In this document: piece after piece, positions 1 to 9,436 of the stretch
Layout: each line of letters starts with the position of its first letter
Numbering within the stretch: position 1 is the first letter of the stretch
Assembly (NCBI GenBank): GCA_009786575.1
Contig: WQRV01000002.1
Coordinates: 1-50,182, forward strand
Direction of reading: 5' to 3'
DNA: 50,182 bases
Source: Chitinispirillia bacterium
GTDB taxonomy: Bacteria > Fibrobacterota > Chitinivibrionia > Chitinivibrionales > Chitinispirillaceae
Made by a program: the position numbers and the translations under genes
The notes under the pieces: model-generated
What the model was told of the DNA's origin: nothing
Databases searched by the model: none
Seen by the model: only the letters and a program-made list of their open reading frames with translations

Positions 1-19
1 AAAACCGTTTTGTTTCCGT

Positions 20-140
20 CAAAACCGTATATCCATCACAACGATAAACCACAATATCGCAATTCCGGCACGGGCGACCGGGGACGGTCGCCCCTACAAA
101 ACCGTATATCCATCTCACCGACAAACCCCAATTTATCGCA
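20..140. repeat. Direct repeat (~42 bp, 20-62 and 97-140) flanking a 9-bp-arm palindrome GGGCGACCG-ggga-CGGTCGCCC (72-93)
   Basis: CAAAACCGTATATCCATC occurs at 20 and again at 97 with related downstream sequence; the inverted repeat lies between the copies. Confidence 0.75.
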
Positions 141-145
141 TCCCT

Positions 146-2548
146 CTATTTCCTCAACGCCGCGCCGTGCTTCTGTTCCATTACAGAGATGATCTTCCCG
201 CAGGCCTCGGCTACGTCGGCGTCGGTCAAAGTCTTTTCCGGGGAGCGGAATTCGATTGAGAACGCCACGCTCTTGGTTCCCGGATCCAGTTTTTCGCCGC
301 GGTAGACGTCGAACGGGCGGACGGATTTTATCAGGGGGGAAACTTTGGAGATCTCCGTGGTGACGGTCAGGCTTTGGAGCGATTCGGGCATGACGAAGCA
401 GAAGTCGCGCTCTAAGGCCGGGAACTTGGGCAGGGGGGCGTACTTCGGGAGCGGCTTTGGCGCGGAGAGCCATTTTGTGAGGTCTATCTCGGCGTAGTAG
501 ACCGTGCTCTTGATGCCGAAGGATTTGCAGATTTTGTCGGATATGCGCCCAACCGTCCCGTTAATGCCGCTGTGGACGGCGACCGACGCGCACTCGGAGG
601 CGTAAAGCGGGCCGGAGGATTCCATTTTGGCGAACTTGGCCGCCCCCAGAGCGCAATGCGCCGCGAACGCTTCCAATATTCCCTTGAGGACGAAAAAGTC
701 GCTTGGGAGAGCGGGGCTGCCCCAGGACTGCGGGAAGCAGCTGCCCTCTACGGCGATGGCCAGAATGTCCCTCTCGTCAGCAAGATTGGATTTGGGGTCG
801 GGGCGGAATACCTTGCCGATTTCAAAGATACGGTTGTTGGCGTTTTTGCGGTTCAGGTTGTAAGCGATTGTATCTAAAAGACTTATCGCCATAGACGTGC
901 GCATCTCGGCCATGTCGGGGTTTAGCGGGTTGAGGATTTTGACGGGTTCAATATCCGGCGTTACCAGTTTCCGCTTTGATTCGGAAACCATGCTGTTGGT
1001 CATCACCTCGTTCATCCCGAAATAGCATAGCGCGTGGCGCGCCGCGTCCCGGTTGATCTCCGCAACCGGCGGATGCCTGACGAGGTCAACATTGGCGGAT
1101 GTTGATGCCGGGATGCTGTCGTAGCCGTACTGGCGGCCTACCTCCTCAATCAGGTCGGCTTCCTCCTGAATATCGTGGCGGAAGAGGGGAACTGTGCAGG
1201 TCAGCTCGTCGGCCCCCGTCTTTAAGCACTTGATTCCAAGGGATTTAAGCGAAAAAGTGATGTTCTCCGCCGGGAACTCTACGCCGATGATCTTGCCGGT
1301 GCGCGACGGGCGCAGCTTTATCACCTTGTCTTCAAACGGTTTAGGGTGTGTGTCGATCATCCCGCCGGACACGTTCCCCCCCGCAAGCTCTTCCATGAGG
1401 GATGCCGCCGTATCTATAGCGTCTACAAGGCCTTGCGCCGGATCGACCCCGCGCTCGAAGCGGTAGGAGGAATCGGTCGACAACCCTAACCTTTTCGACG
1501 TCTTACGGACGCCGCCCTGCTCGAAAAACGCGCACTCTAAAAATACGTCTTTTGTGGAATCGGTGATCTCCGACCCCGCGCCGCCCATTATCCCCGCGAG
1601 CGCGGCCGGGCGCTTGCCGTCGCATATCAGCAGGTCGTCCCCCGCGAGCTTGCGCTCAACGCCGTCGAGCGTGGTGAAGAGCGCCGCCCCAGCGCTCGAA
1701 GCGGTTTTTACGTGTATCTTCTTGTCTGATATGGAGTTATAATCGAAAGCGTGCATCGGCTGGCCGTACTGGATCAGGATGTAGTTGGTGATGTCCACCA
1801 CGTTGTTGATAGGGCGTAAACCGGCTAAAGTCAAGCGCTTGCGCATCCACTCCGGCGACGGGCCTACCTTTACGTTGCGGACGAGCCTGCCGAGGTAGCG
1901 CGGACAGCGGCTATCTTGTTCAATATCAACGGATATCGCCTGCGAAACAGGGTCGGAGGCGTTCTCCTGCGGCATCTTGGCGGCGCTCTTCATAGGTATG
2001 CCGAAACGGGCGCTGACCTCCCGCGCCACGCCCAGAACGCTCAGGCAGTCGCCGCGGTTGGGGGTGATCTCAATCTCTATAACCGCGTCGTAGGGGATGT
2101 AGTCTGACAGCGGGGCGCCGATTTTCCAGTCGGCCGGCAATGACATGATCCCATCGTGGTTGTCGGAGAGCCCGAGCTCTTTCTCGGAGCAGAGCATACC
2201 GAAGGACTCAATGCCGCGGATTTTGGCTTTGCCGATCTTGAAGTCGGGGGCAATTTGGGTTCCTACGGTCGCTAAGGCTACCGTCATCCCCTCGGCCGCG
2301 TTGGGCGCGCCGCAGACGATCTGCAGCGGTTCGCCGCCGTCGCCGTCGTCTACCTTGCACAGCCCGAGCTTGTCGGCGTTGGGGTGGGGGACACGCGACA
2401 GCACGCGGGCGACCTTAACGCCCGCCGGGATTGCGATCTCGGTCACAGACGCCACCTCTATGCCAGCGCTGCCAAGCGCGTTGGCAACCTCGGAGGCGGG
2501 GGCGGTAATGTCTACAAAATCCTTCAGCCAGCTATATACGATTTTCAT
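146..2548 (-). CDS. pheT: Phenylalanine--tRNA ligase beta subunit
   Basis: 800 aa; MKIVYSWLKDFVDI start, N-terminal tRNA-binding-like domain, B3/B4 and B5 regions, C-terminal anticodon-binding domain; adjacent to pheS. Confidence 0.97.
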   Translation of the reverse strand: MKIVYSWLKDFVDITAPASEVANALGSAGIEVASVTEIAIPAGVKVARVLSRVPHPNADKLGLCKVDDGDGGEPLQIVCGAPNAAEGMTVALATVGTQIAPDFKIGKAKIRGIESFGMLCSEKELGLSDNHDGIMSLPADWKIGAPLSDYIPYDAVIEIEITPNRGDCLSVLGVAREVSARFGIPMKSAAKMPQENASDPVSQAISVDIEQDSRCPRYLGRLVRNVKVGPSPEWMRKRLTLAGLRPINNVVDITNYILIQYGQPMHAFDYNSISDKKIHVKTASSAGAALFTTLDGVERKLAGDDLLICDGKRPAALAGIMGGAGSEITDSTKDVFLECAFFEQGGVRKTSKRLGLSTDSSYRFERGVDPAQGLVDAIDTAASLMEELAGGNVSGGMIDTHPKPFEDKVIKLRPSRTGKIIGVEFPAENITFSLKSLGIKCLKTGADELTCTVPLFRHDIQEEADLIEEVGRQYGYDSIPASTSANVDLVRHPPVAEINRDAARHALCYFGMNEVMTNSMVSESKRKLVTPDIEPVKILNPLNPDMAEMRTSMAISLLDTIAYNLNRKNANNRIFEIGKVFRPDPKSNLADERDILAIAVEGSCFPQSWGSPALPSDFFVLKGILEAFAAHCALGAAKFAKMESSGPLYASECASVAVHSGINGTVGRISDKICKSFGIKSTVYYAEIDLTKWLSAPKPLPKYAPLPKFPALERDFCFVMPESLQSLTVTTEISKVSPLIKSVRPFDVYRGEKLDPGTKSVAFSIEFRSPEKTLTDADVAEACGKIISVMEQKHGAALRK

Positions 2549-2584
2549 GTGATTGCACCTAATTTATGTATTGATAATGGTTTA

Positions 2585-3604
2585 TCAAAACTGCCGCAAG
2601 AACCGCACGTCGTTCTCGTAGAACAGGCGGATGTCGTCAATCCCGTATTTCAGCAACGCTATGCGCTCGATCCCCATCCCGAACGCGAACCCCGAATACT
2701 TCTCCGGGTCGATCCCGCCGCTTTTGAGGACGTTGGGGTGGACCATCCCGGACCCAAGTATCTCTAACCACCCGCTGTGCTTGCAGATGCTGCACCCTTT
2801 GCCCTTGCACAGGAAGCACTCTACGTCTACCTCCACGCTCGGCTCGGTGAACGGGAAGAAGCTGGGGCGGATCTTGATTCGCGTGTTTTCGTCGAAAAAC
2901 CGGCGCGAGAACGCCAGAAGCGTCCCCTTCAAATCCGAGAAACTCACGTTTTCATCCACATAAAGCCCCTCGACCTGATGGAACATGCAGTAGCTGCGCG
3001 CGCTGATTTCCTCGTTCCTGTAGACCCGGCCCGGCATAATGGCGCGGATGGGCGGTTTCTGCCCCTCCATGACTCTGATCTGCACCGGCGACGTGTGGGT
3101 GCGCAGGACGGTGTTTTCGCTCATGTAGAACGTGTCCTGCATGTCGCGGGCGGGGTGGAGCGGGGGCATGTTGAGCGCCTGGAAGTTGTAGTAGTCGCTC
3201 TCTATCTCCGGCCCGTAAGCGATTGAGAAGCCCATACTTACGAAAATGTCTACGATCTCGCGGCGTATCTTGGCCAGCGGGTGCAGGTTGCCTGCCGGGA
3301 ACGGGTACCCGGGGAGCGTAGGGTCGAAGCCGGGGTCGGACGCCGCCGCGGCCTTAGACTGCCACGGGGCCTCGGCGAAGCGGTTTTCGACATCAGCGCG
3401 CAGGGCGTTGGCCGCCGCGCCGAAAGTTTTGCGCTCTTCGGGGGGCATGGAGCCGAGCGTTTTCACCAGCTCGCGGATGATGCCCTTCTTGCCCAAGTAT
3501 TTGACGCGGAAATTCTCGGCGTCCTGCCCGGAGGCGATGGCGTCGAACTCGGCCGCCGCCTCTTTGCGCAGGGTTTCCAATGATTCTACAGTATTATATT
3601 CCAT
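2585..3604 (-). CDS. pheS: Phenylalanine--tRNA ligase alpha subunit
   Basis: 339 aa; class II motifs (MPGRVYRNEEISARSYCMFHQVEGL, GFAFGMGIERIALLKYGIDDIR). Confidence 0.98.
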   Translation of the reverse strand: MEYNTVESLETLRKEAAAEFDAIASGQDAENFRVKYLGKKGIIRELVKTLGSMPPEERKTFGAAANALRADVENRFAEAPWQSKAAAASDPGFDPTLPGYPFPAGNLHPLAKIRREIVDIFVSMGFSIAYGPEIESDYYNFQALNMPPLHPARDMQDTFYMSENTVLRTHTSPVQIRVMEGQKPPIRAIMPGRVYRNEEISARSYCMFHQVEGLYVDENVSFSDLKGTLLAFSRRFFDENTRIKIRPSFFPFTEPSVEVDVECFLCKGKGCSICKHSGWLEILGSGMVHPNVLKSGGIDPEKYSGFAFGMGIERIALLKYGIDDIRLFYENDVRFLRQF

Positions 3605-3617
3605 AAACCGGCACCGG

Positions 3618-3965
3618 TTACGCTCCGACCGTCTGTACGAGCTTGGTGAACGCCTCGGGCTCGTGCAGTGCGAGGTGGGCGAGCGACTTGCGGTCGAGGT
3701 CGATCCCCTTTGCCTTGAGGCCGGAGATGAACTTGCCGTAGGTCGTGCCGTTCAGCCTGGCCGCGGCGTTGATGCGCATGATCCACAGAGCGCGGAAGTT
3801 GCGCTTGTTCTGCTTGCGGTCGCGGTAGGCGTACACGCCGGCGCGGTACAGCGCGTCCTTGGCGGTGGAGATACAGCTTTTGCGCTTGCCAAAGTACCCG
3901 GAAGCCTGCGCGATAATTGCTTTGCGGCGCGCCCTCGACGCGACTCTTGTTTTTGCCCTCGGCAT
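3618..3965 (-). CDS. rplT: 50S ribosomal protein L20
   Basis: MPRAKTRVASRARRKAIIAQASGYFGKRKSC; conserved infC-rpmI-rplT order. Confidence 0.98.
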   Translation of the reverse strand: MPRAKTRVASRARRKAIIAQASGYFGKRKSCISTAKDALYRAGVYAYRDRKQNKRNFRALWIMRINAAARLNGTTYGKFISGLKAKGIDLDRKSLAHLALHEPEAFTKLVQTVGA

Positions 3966-4034
3966 GGTAAACTCCTTTTATTGCGATTGTTAGATTTACG
4001 TTATTTTGGTATTGCGTACATCCTGTAATCCCGC

Positions 4035-4053
4035 GGGCGGCAAAATACCGCCC
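4035..4053. repeat. Short palindrome GGGCGG-caaaata-CCGCCC followed by CTGCA, between rpmI and rplT
   Basis: Perfect 6-bp arms; trailing CGCCCCTG resembles the palindromes at 72-93 and 30683-30703. Confidence 0.5.
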
Positions 4054-4138
4054 CTGCATGGCTCCTTTTGTTAAGTCCAGGCCGTAATCCATTGATTTAT
4101 CTGTAATTAGGGCCTGTCATCAACAAAATGCCATATAC

Positions 4139-4333
4139 TTACATCTGAATCATCAGCGCCACTTTCTTCTCGACGCCCTCGTACACCAGCGCCGACTTCC
4201 TCAGGTTGCGCTTGCGCTTCCTGTCCTTCTTGTTGAGGATGTGGCTCTTGAAAGCCTTTTTACGCTTTACGTGCCCGTTCGCAGTCGTGCTGAAACGCTT
4301 GCGGGCCGCTGACCTGCTCTTCATCTTTGGCAT
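4139..4333 (-). CDS. rpmI: 50S ribosomal protein L35
   Basis: [33 protein letters not shown]. Confidence 0.97.
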   Translation of the reverse strand: MPKMKSRSAARKRFSTTANGHVKRKKAFKSHILNKKDRKRKRNLRKSALVYEGVEKKVALMIQM

Positions 4334-4436
4334 ATTACGCTCCTTACAGTATATTGTTAATTTTTATTTTCAGTAATGCGGTTTTCTGCAGCCGGTATCG
4401 TACCCATCCTCGCCGTCTACGATCTCCGCGTCAACG

Positions 4437-5201
4437 CTATTGCCGAGTTTCCTGTTCATCGACAGCGTAGTCAGCGTCATCATCGCCGACGCCGCCGTCA
4501 GTATCATTGTCAAAATCGTCATCAGCGCCATCAATATCATCATAGCCGCTGCCGCCGATATCCAGAGCGCCGTCCAAATTTTTTTCCTCTTCAAGATCCG
4601 CCCCTCCCTCTTCGGCTTCCTTTTTCTTATCTAATTCATGCTTGCGCATGTATTCCTTGACTTTGGTTTTGTCGGGCACGTAGATGGACGTCATGTTCCT
4701 GCCCTCCATCTTGGCGTTTACCTCTATCTGCGCCAGGTCCGCCAAACCGGCGTCTATCCTTTCCAGCACCTGCTTGCCGAAGTCGAGGCGCGTGATCTCG
4801 CGGCCGCGGAAGACCACGGTCGCCTTCACGCGGTCGCCCTTGAGCAGGAACTTGCGGGCGTGGTCAAGCTTGAAATCGAAGTCGTGGTCGTCGGTCTTCG
4901 GGTGCAGCTTGATCTCCTTGAGATGCATCACGTGCTGCTTCTTCTTGGCCTCCTTCTGCTTTTTCGATTTCTCGTACTTGAACTTGCCATAGTTCATAAT
5001 CCTGCACACGGGCGGGTCGGCGCTGGGCGCCACCTCCACCAAATCAAGGCCGTAACCATCGGCGCGGGCGATTGCCTCGGCGATGGGAATGATGCCCCAC
5101 GGCGTACCGTCGGGCAAGACCACTCGTACACGCGGAACGCGGATCTCTGTGTTGATGCGCGTGCCGTCGTCCCTTCTGGGCGGTGTGCGGAACTTGTTGA
5201 T
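4437..5201 (-). CDS. infC: Translation initiation factor IF-3, probable non-canonical ATC start
   Basis: IF-3 motifs GYGLDLVEVAPSADPPVCRIMNYGKFKYEKSKKQKEAKKKQ. The conserved N-terminus (RINTEIRVPRVRVVLPDG) lies upstream of the first GTG at 5123. The frame opens after TAG (5207-5205), with AGGAGG then TAGGGT then ATC at 5201-5199. Confidence 0.9.
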   Translation of the reverse strand: MNKFRTPPRRDDGTRINTEIRVPRVRVVLPDGTPWGIIPIAEAIARADGYGLDLVEVAPSADPPVCRIMNYGKFKYEKSKKQKEAKKKQHVMHLKEIKLHPKTDDHDFDFKLDHARKFLLKGDRVKATVVFRGREITRLDFGKQVLERIDAGLADLAQIEVNAKMEGRNMTSIYVPDKTKVKEYMRKHELDKKKEAEEGGADLEEEKNLDGALDIGGSGYDDIDGADDDFDNDTDGGVGDDDADYAVDEQETRQ

Positions 5202-5281
5202 ACCCTACCTCCTGCTTGTTAATATGTTGCGCCCAAACAAGCGGACAGCCGCCACCGGCCGCCCCTGCAGGCATTATTTCA

Positions 5282-7198
5282 TTATAAAGAGACTACATTA
5301 ATACCCGGTACCGACTGCCTGAGCACCGCGTCGATAAACTCCTGTAGCGCCTTTGCCCCCAAATCGCCCTTCGAGTGCTGACGGACCGATACCGTGCCCG
5401 CGCCGCGCTCCTTCTCGCCCACGACCAGCATAAACGGCACTTTCCCCGTCTCGCCCTCGCGGATCTTGTAGCCCACTTTTTCATTGCGCTCGTCTATCTC
5501 AGCCCGTATCCCCGCCTCCCGCAGCTTCGCGTAGACATCCCTCGCGTAGTCAAAATAGTTCTCGGAGATGGGCAGCACCCGGCACTGGACGGGGGAGAGC
5601 CAAAGAGGTAGCGCCCCGCCGTAGTTCTCCAAAAGTATCCCGATGAACCGCTCCATAGACCCCAATAACGCACGGTGGATCATCACGGGCCGCTGCTTGG
5701 ACCCGTCTGCCGCCGCGTACTCGATGTCAAGCCGCTCCGGCATGCTGAAATCCAACTGTATCGTCCCGCACTGCCAGCTGCGCTTGAGCACGTCCTTAAT
5801 ATGGAAATCGATCTTCGGCCCGTAAAACGCCCCATCTCCCGGATTAAGCTGATATTTGATATTCTGATGCTCGAGCACGTTCTTCAGCGCCGTCTCCGCC
5901 TTGTCCCATATTTCCTCGGAACCTATATACTTTTCGGGGCGCGTGGACAGCTCTATCTTGTAATCCTCAAACCCGAAGGTCTTGTAAATAAAGGTGATAA
6001 AGGCGATCACCTTAGTGATTTCTTCCTCGATCTGCTCGGGCAGGCAGAAGATGTGCGCGTCGTCCTGCGTGAACTGCCTCACCCTGAACAGCCCATGCAA
6101 GGCGCTGGATTTTTCGTGGCGGTGGACAAGCCCGAACTCGCAATATTTGAGCGGCAGCTCGCGGTACGAGTGGGGGACGGTTTTGAAGACGAGCAGCCCG
6201 CCCGGGCAGTTCATGGGCTTTACGGCGCAGACGGTTTCGTCTATCTGCGTAAAGTACATGTTCTCCTTGTACTTGTCCCAGTGCCCGCTCTTGTGCCAAA
6301 GCTCCTCATTAAGAATAACCGGCGTCCTTATTTCGTCGTACCCCGCCTTGATGTGCTCGCGGCGGCAGAAGTCCATTACTATATTATATAGGACCATCCC
6401 CTTGGGGTGCCAGAACGGGAAACCAGCGCCCTCCTGATGGAACGAGAAGAGCTCAAGCTCTTTGCCTAACTTGCGGTGGTCCCTCTTCTGGGCCTCCTCA
6501 AGCAGGGTGAGGTGCTCGTCGAGCATGGACTGCTTGGGGAAGGAGATGCCGTAGATGCGCTGCAGCATGGGGTTCTTCTCGCTCCCGCGCCAATACGCCC
6601 CGGCTATGCTCAATAATTTGAACGCCTTGATGACCCCGGTATGGGGTACGTGGGGGCCGCGGCACAGGTCGAGCCAGTCGTCGCCCTGCTTGTACAGGCT
6701 GGGATTGCCCTCAATATCCTCCAAAAGCTCAACCTTGTAAGTCTCATTTTTATCCGCGAACATCTTCCGGGCTTCATCAATCCCGATATCGACCCGGCAG
6801 AACGGCGCCTTTGCCTCGACTATCTCCCGTACCCTCTTCTCAATCGCGGCGAGGTCTTCCGGGGTGAACGGCTTGTCCGTATCGAAATCGTAGTAAAACC
6901 CGCCCTCAATGGCCGGCCCGATGGCGATTTTGGCCCCCGGCAGCAGTTCCTGCACCGCCTGGGCCATTATATGGGACGATGAGTGCCAGAACACGGCCTT
7001 GCCCTCGGGGTCGTCGAAGGTCAGTATGGCGATATTGTCATCATCATTAAGGATAGACGACAAATCCCGCAGCTGCCCGTTGACCTTGCAGGCGACGGCG
7101 GCCTTGGCAAGGCGCGGGCTTATCGCGTTGGCGGCGTCCATGGCGGACGAGCCGTCGGCGATCGGAAGGGCTTTTCCGTCCGGCAGAATGATGTTCAT
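5282..7198 (-). CDS. thrS: Threonine--tRNA ligase
   Basis: TGS domain MNIILPDGKALPIADGSSAMDAA and class II core (MNCPGGLLVFK, HRHEKSSALHGLFRVRQFTQDDAHIFC). Start re-assigned from 7282 to the ATG at 7198. Confidence 0.97.
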   Translation of the reverse strand: MNIILPDGKALPIADGSSAMDAANAISPRLAKAAVACKVNGQLRDLSSILNDDDNIAILTFDDPEGKAVFWHSSSHIMAQAVQELLPGAKIAIGPAIEGGFYYDFDTDKPFTPEDLAAIEKRVREIVEAKAPFCRVDIGIDEARKMFADKNETYKVELLEDIEGNPSLYKQGDDWLDLCRGPHVPHTGVIKAFKLLSIAGAYWRGSEKNPMLQRIYGISFPKQSMLDEHLTLLEEAQKRDHRKLGKELELFSFHQEGAGFPFWHPKGMVLYNIVMDFCRREHIKAGYDEIRTPVILNEELWHKSGHWDKYKENMYFTQIDETVCAVKPMNCPGGLLVFKTVPHSYRELPLKYCEFGLVHRHEKSSALHGLFRVRQFTQDDAHIFCLPEQIEEEITKVIAFITFIYKTFGFEDYKIELSTRPEKYIGSEEIWDKAETALKNVLEHQNIKYQLNPGDGAFYGPKIDFHIKDVLKRSWQCGTIQLDFSMPERLDIEYAAADGSKQRPVMIHRALLGSMERFIGILLENYGGALPLWLSPVQCRVLPISENYFDYARDVYAKLREAGIRAEIDERNEKVGYKIREGETGKVPFMLVVGEKERGAGTVSVRQHSKGDLGAKALQEFIDAVLRQSVPGINVVSL

Positions 7199-7238
7199 AA
7201 TTTTTCTTCCCAACATCAACAACGTAACATAGATTCTT

Positions 7239-7345
7239 CGATTAGATGATGTGTCCGGCCCCCGTCTGTCCGAAGACATCACGGTTGCCGCGCGGTCGCC
7301 GGACAGACGGAGCCGGGCGCATCATCTAATCGTGCCTTCAATAAC
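7239..7345. repeat. Large palindromic element (copy A) in the thrS upstream region
   Basis: Arms 7239-7272 and 7300-7332 (CGATTAGATGAT/ATCATCTAATCG and CCGTCTGTCCG/CGGACAGACGG), loop CATCACGGTTGCCGCG..., then CTTCAATAAC. Confidence 0.8.
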
Positions 7346-7400
7346 GCGGATGACATACATAATCACCGCAAAAAATTAACAATCCCCTATTTCGTGTAAA

Positions 7401-7424
7401 CGCAAGCGCCAAAAGCCGCTTGCG
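7401..7424 (-). terminator. Hairpin downstream of tRNA-Val, possible terminator
   Basis: CGCAAGCG-ccaaaagc-CGCTTGCG with a short T-run on the minus-strand 3' side. Confidence 0.4.
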
Positions 7425-7465
7425 TGCCCCGGGGTAAGAGGTGAACCGAGGTGGCATGCCGGAAA

Positions 7466-7539
7466 TGGGCGTTACTAGATTCGAACTAGTGACCCCTACC
7501 ATGTCAAGGTAGTACTCTAACCAACTGAGCTAAACGCCC
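7466..7539 (-). tRNA. tRNA-Val (anticodon GAC), CCA not encoded
   Basis: GGGCGTTTAGCTCAGTTGGTTAGAGTACTACCTTGACATGGTAGGGGTCACTAGTTCGAATCTAGTAACGCCCA folds as a cloverleaf; anticodon loop TTGACAT. Confidence 0.95.
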
Positions 7540-7592
7540 AAACGTAACACAAAAATAATAAATGTTTGCGCGAAATGCAAGATTTTTCTAAA

Positions 7593-9134
7593 TTATTTTT
7601 TGGCGATGATTCCCAGCACCTTGTCCCGCAGGACGTCCATGTCTATCGGCTTCCCCACGTGGTCGTCCATCCCGGCCTCGAAGCAGCGGTCGATGTCCTC
7701 CTTGAAGACGTTGGCGGTCATGGCGATTATCGGCACTTTCCGCCCCCAATCCGATACGTCGGCCCTTATCCCCCGCGATGCCTCGTAGCCGTCCATCACC
7801 GGCATCTGTATGTCCATCAGCACCAAACCGTAGGCTTCCGGGCTCTTGGCGAACATCCGCAGCGCGATCTCGCCGTTTTCGGCGGCGTCGAAGGCGATCC
7901 CCGACCCCTCGAAGTACATCGTCACGAGTTCCCGGTTTACCTCCACGTCCTCTACGAGAAGTACCCGCCGCTCCCCGCGCTTTACCTCCTCCGGCACCAT
8001 GCTCCAATCGTTCCTCCGCCGGATGCCGGGTTTGCCGCTGACGACGACGTATGCTCCGGTGCCGTCGTCGATCCCGTCCACGGCGTTGCCGGCGTGCGCG
8101 TCGGCCTCAACGGCGCTTATCCCCCGCATGCTGTCCAATATCCCGCCCACGTCTACCCGCCGGCTGTCCGACTTCTCCTTGCGCAGCCGCACCGTAAACG
8201 CGAAGCTCGCCCCCTTGCCCGGCTCCGACTCTACCCAGATCCGCCCGTCCATCATCTCGACGAGCCTCTTCGATATGGCCAGCCCAAGCCCCGTGCCCCC
8301 AAACCGCCGCGCCACGCTGCCGCCGCCCTGCTCAAACGAATTGAAGAGCCGCGCCTGCTGCACCGCCGATATCCCCGGCCCGCTGTCCTCCACCTCGAAC
8401 TGCAGGGCGCATGCCTCGCTGTCCTCCTCCAAATTCCGCACGCTCAGCGCGACCCGCCCGCCCTCCGGCGTGAACTTCTCGGCATTAGACAGCAGGTTGA
8501 CGATAATCTGGCTGAGGCGCACATCGTCCCCTATAAGAAAAGCCGGGATGTCGTCAATATTGACCACGAAGTCCCGCCGCAAACTTCCCATCCGCCAATC
8601 GAGCATGTTCAAAACCTTGCGGATCATATCTCCAATGTCAAAAGGCTCCATGGCCAGTTCGACCTTGTTGGCTTCGATCTTGGAGATATCCAGAATATCA
8701 TTGACAACATTAAGCAGGTGCCGTGAGGCCCCGTCGATCTTCTGCAGGCACTCCCCGCGCCGGCGGTGGTCGCTGGTCGAGAGGGCGATACCCGTCATGC
8801 CGATGATTGCGTTCATGGGTGTGCGGATTTCGTGCGACATCCGCGACAAAAAATCGCTTTTCGCCTGGTTTGCCCGCTCGGCGGCTTCCTTGGCCGCTAT
8901 AAGTTCACGGCACCCTCGCGCGCCGTTGAGCAAATGGCACACGGTAGCTTTGCCGCCAAGCAGACTGTTAATCCCCCACCGGGCAACACCGGAAGAGAGG
9001 CTCCCACGCAGCCCGCCAACCAAAATACCAGCGCTAACCAATGCCCCGCCGGAAAATGCTGCCCCGCAGGCCAGCCAGATAGAAAGTTGTTCCCCCATAT
9101 AACATATATACGATAAAAAACGCGAAAAATTCAA
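7593..9134 (-). CDS. Hybrid sensor histidine kinase / response regulator
   Basis: His[16 protein letters not shown], HATPase [11 protein letters not shown]...[38 protein letters not shown]...[16 protein letters not shown]. Confidence 0.93.
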   Translation of the reverse strand: MNFSRFLSYICYMGEQLSIWLACGAAFSGGALVSAGILVGGLRGSLSSGVARWGINSLLGGKATVCHLLNGARGCRELIAAKEAAERANQAKSDFLSRMSHEIRTPMNAIIGMTGIALSTSDHRRRGECLQKIDGASRHLLNVVNDILDISKIEANKVELAMEPFDIGDMIRKVLNMLDWRMGSLRRDFVVNIDDIPAFLIGDDVRLSQIIVNLLSNAEKFTPEGGRVALSVRNLEEDSEACALQFEVEDSGPGISAVQQARLFNSFEQGGGSVARRFGGTGLGLAISKRLVEMMDGRIWVESEPGKGASFAFTVRLRKEKSDSRRVDVGGILDSMRGISAVEADAHAGNAVDGIDDGTGAYVVVSGKPGIRRRNDWSMVPEEVKRGERRVLLVEDVEVNRELVTMYFEGSGIAFDAAENGEIALRMFAKSPEAYGLVLMDIQMPVMDGYEASRGIRADVSDWGRKVPIIAMTANVFKEDIDRCFEAGMDDHVGKPIDMDVLRDKVLGIIAKK

Positions 9135-9166
9135 TTTTTTTTACATAAAAATTTACACAATTCTAA

Positions 9167-9186
9167 AAATCCTATATAATTATAGG
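9167..9186. promoter_or_regulatory. AT-rich palindrome TCCTATA-taat-TATAGGA between divergent genes
   Basis: Perfect 7-bp arms in the intergenic region of the HK (-) and yicC (+). Confidence 0.35.
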
Positions 9187-9268
9187 AATAAAATGTAAGC
9201 AAATTCATACCCGCCGCGGGTAGATTTTTGGGGAATTACAACCGACCGTGAGTGGGAAGGATATCCTG

Positions 9269-9388
9269 ATGGCGGGCAAAAAAACGGCGCATGGGCAGTA
9301 CGGGAAATTTTTTGCCGATGGGGGTTATGGTACATGGCGGCGGATCAATACAGATTTTTTTTATTTTGATTTTGGATATACCATGTAG
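9269..9388 (+). CDS. Candidate 39-aa small ORF (MAGKKTAHGQYGKFFADGGYGTWRRINTDFFYFDFGYTM)
   Basis: ATG with upstream GGAAGG; below the ORF-track length cutoff; no homology evidence. Confidence 0.25.
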   Translation: MAGKKTAHGQYGKFFADGGYGTWRRINTDFFYFDFGYTM

Positions 9389-9436
9389 TATATTTATAAG
9401 ATTCGCCATTTTAAACGTACAGGGACAAAAAACGAC

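Noticed and set aside
7199-7460. T-box leader upstream of thrS
   Set aside because: No recognisable T-box sequence or specifier-loop/antiterminator layout; the structure is a simple long palindrome belonging to a dispersed repeat family
7566-9102. Long plus-strand ORFs (7566..8726 and 7846..9102)
   Set aside because: Antisense to a clear hybrid histidine kinase; low-complexity Pro/Arg/Ser-rich translations
9190-9330. Possible c-di-GMP (GEMM) riboswitch before yicC
   Set aside because: GGGCAAA-like fragment present, but the paired GEMM helices and tetraloop-receptor consensus could not be found by eye
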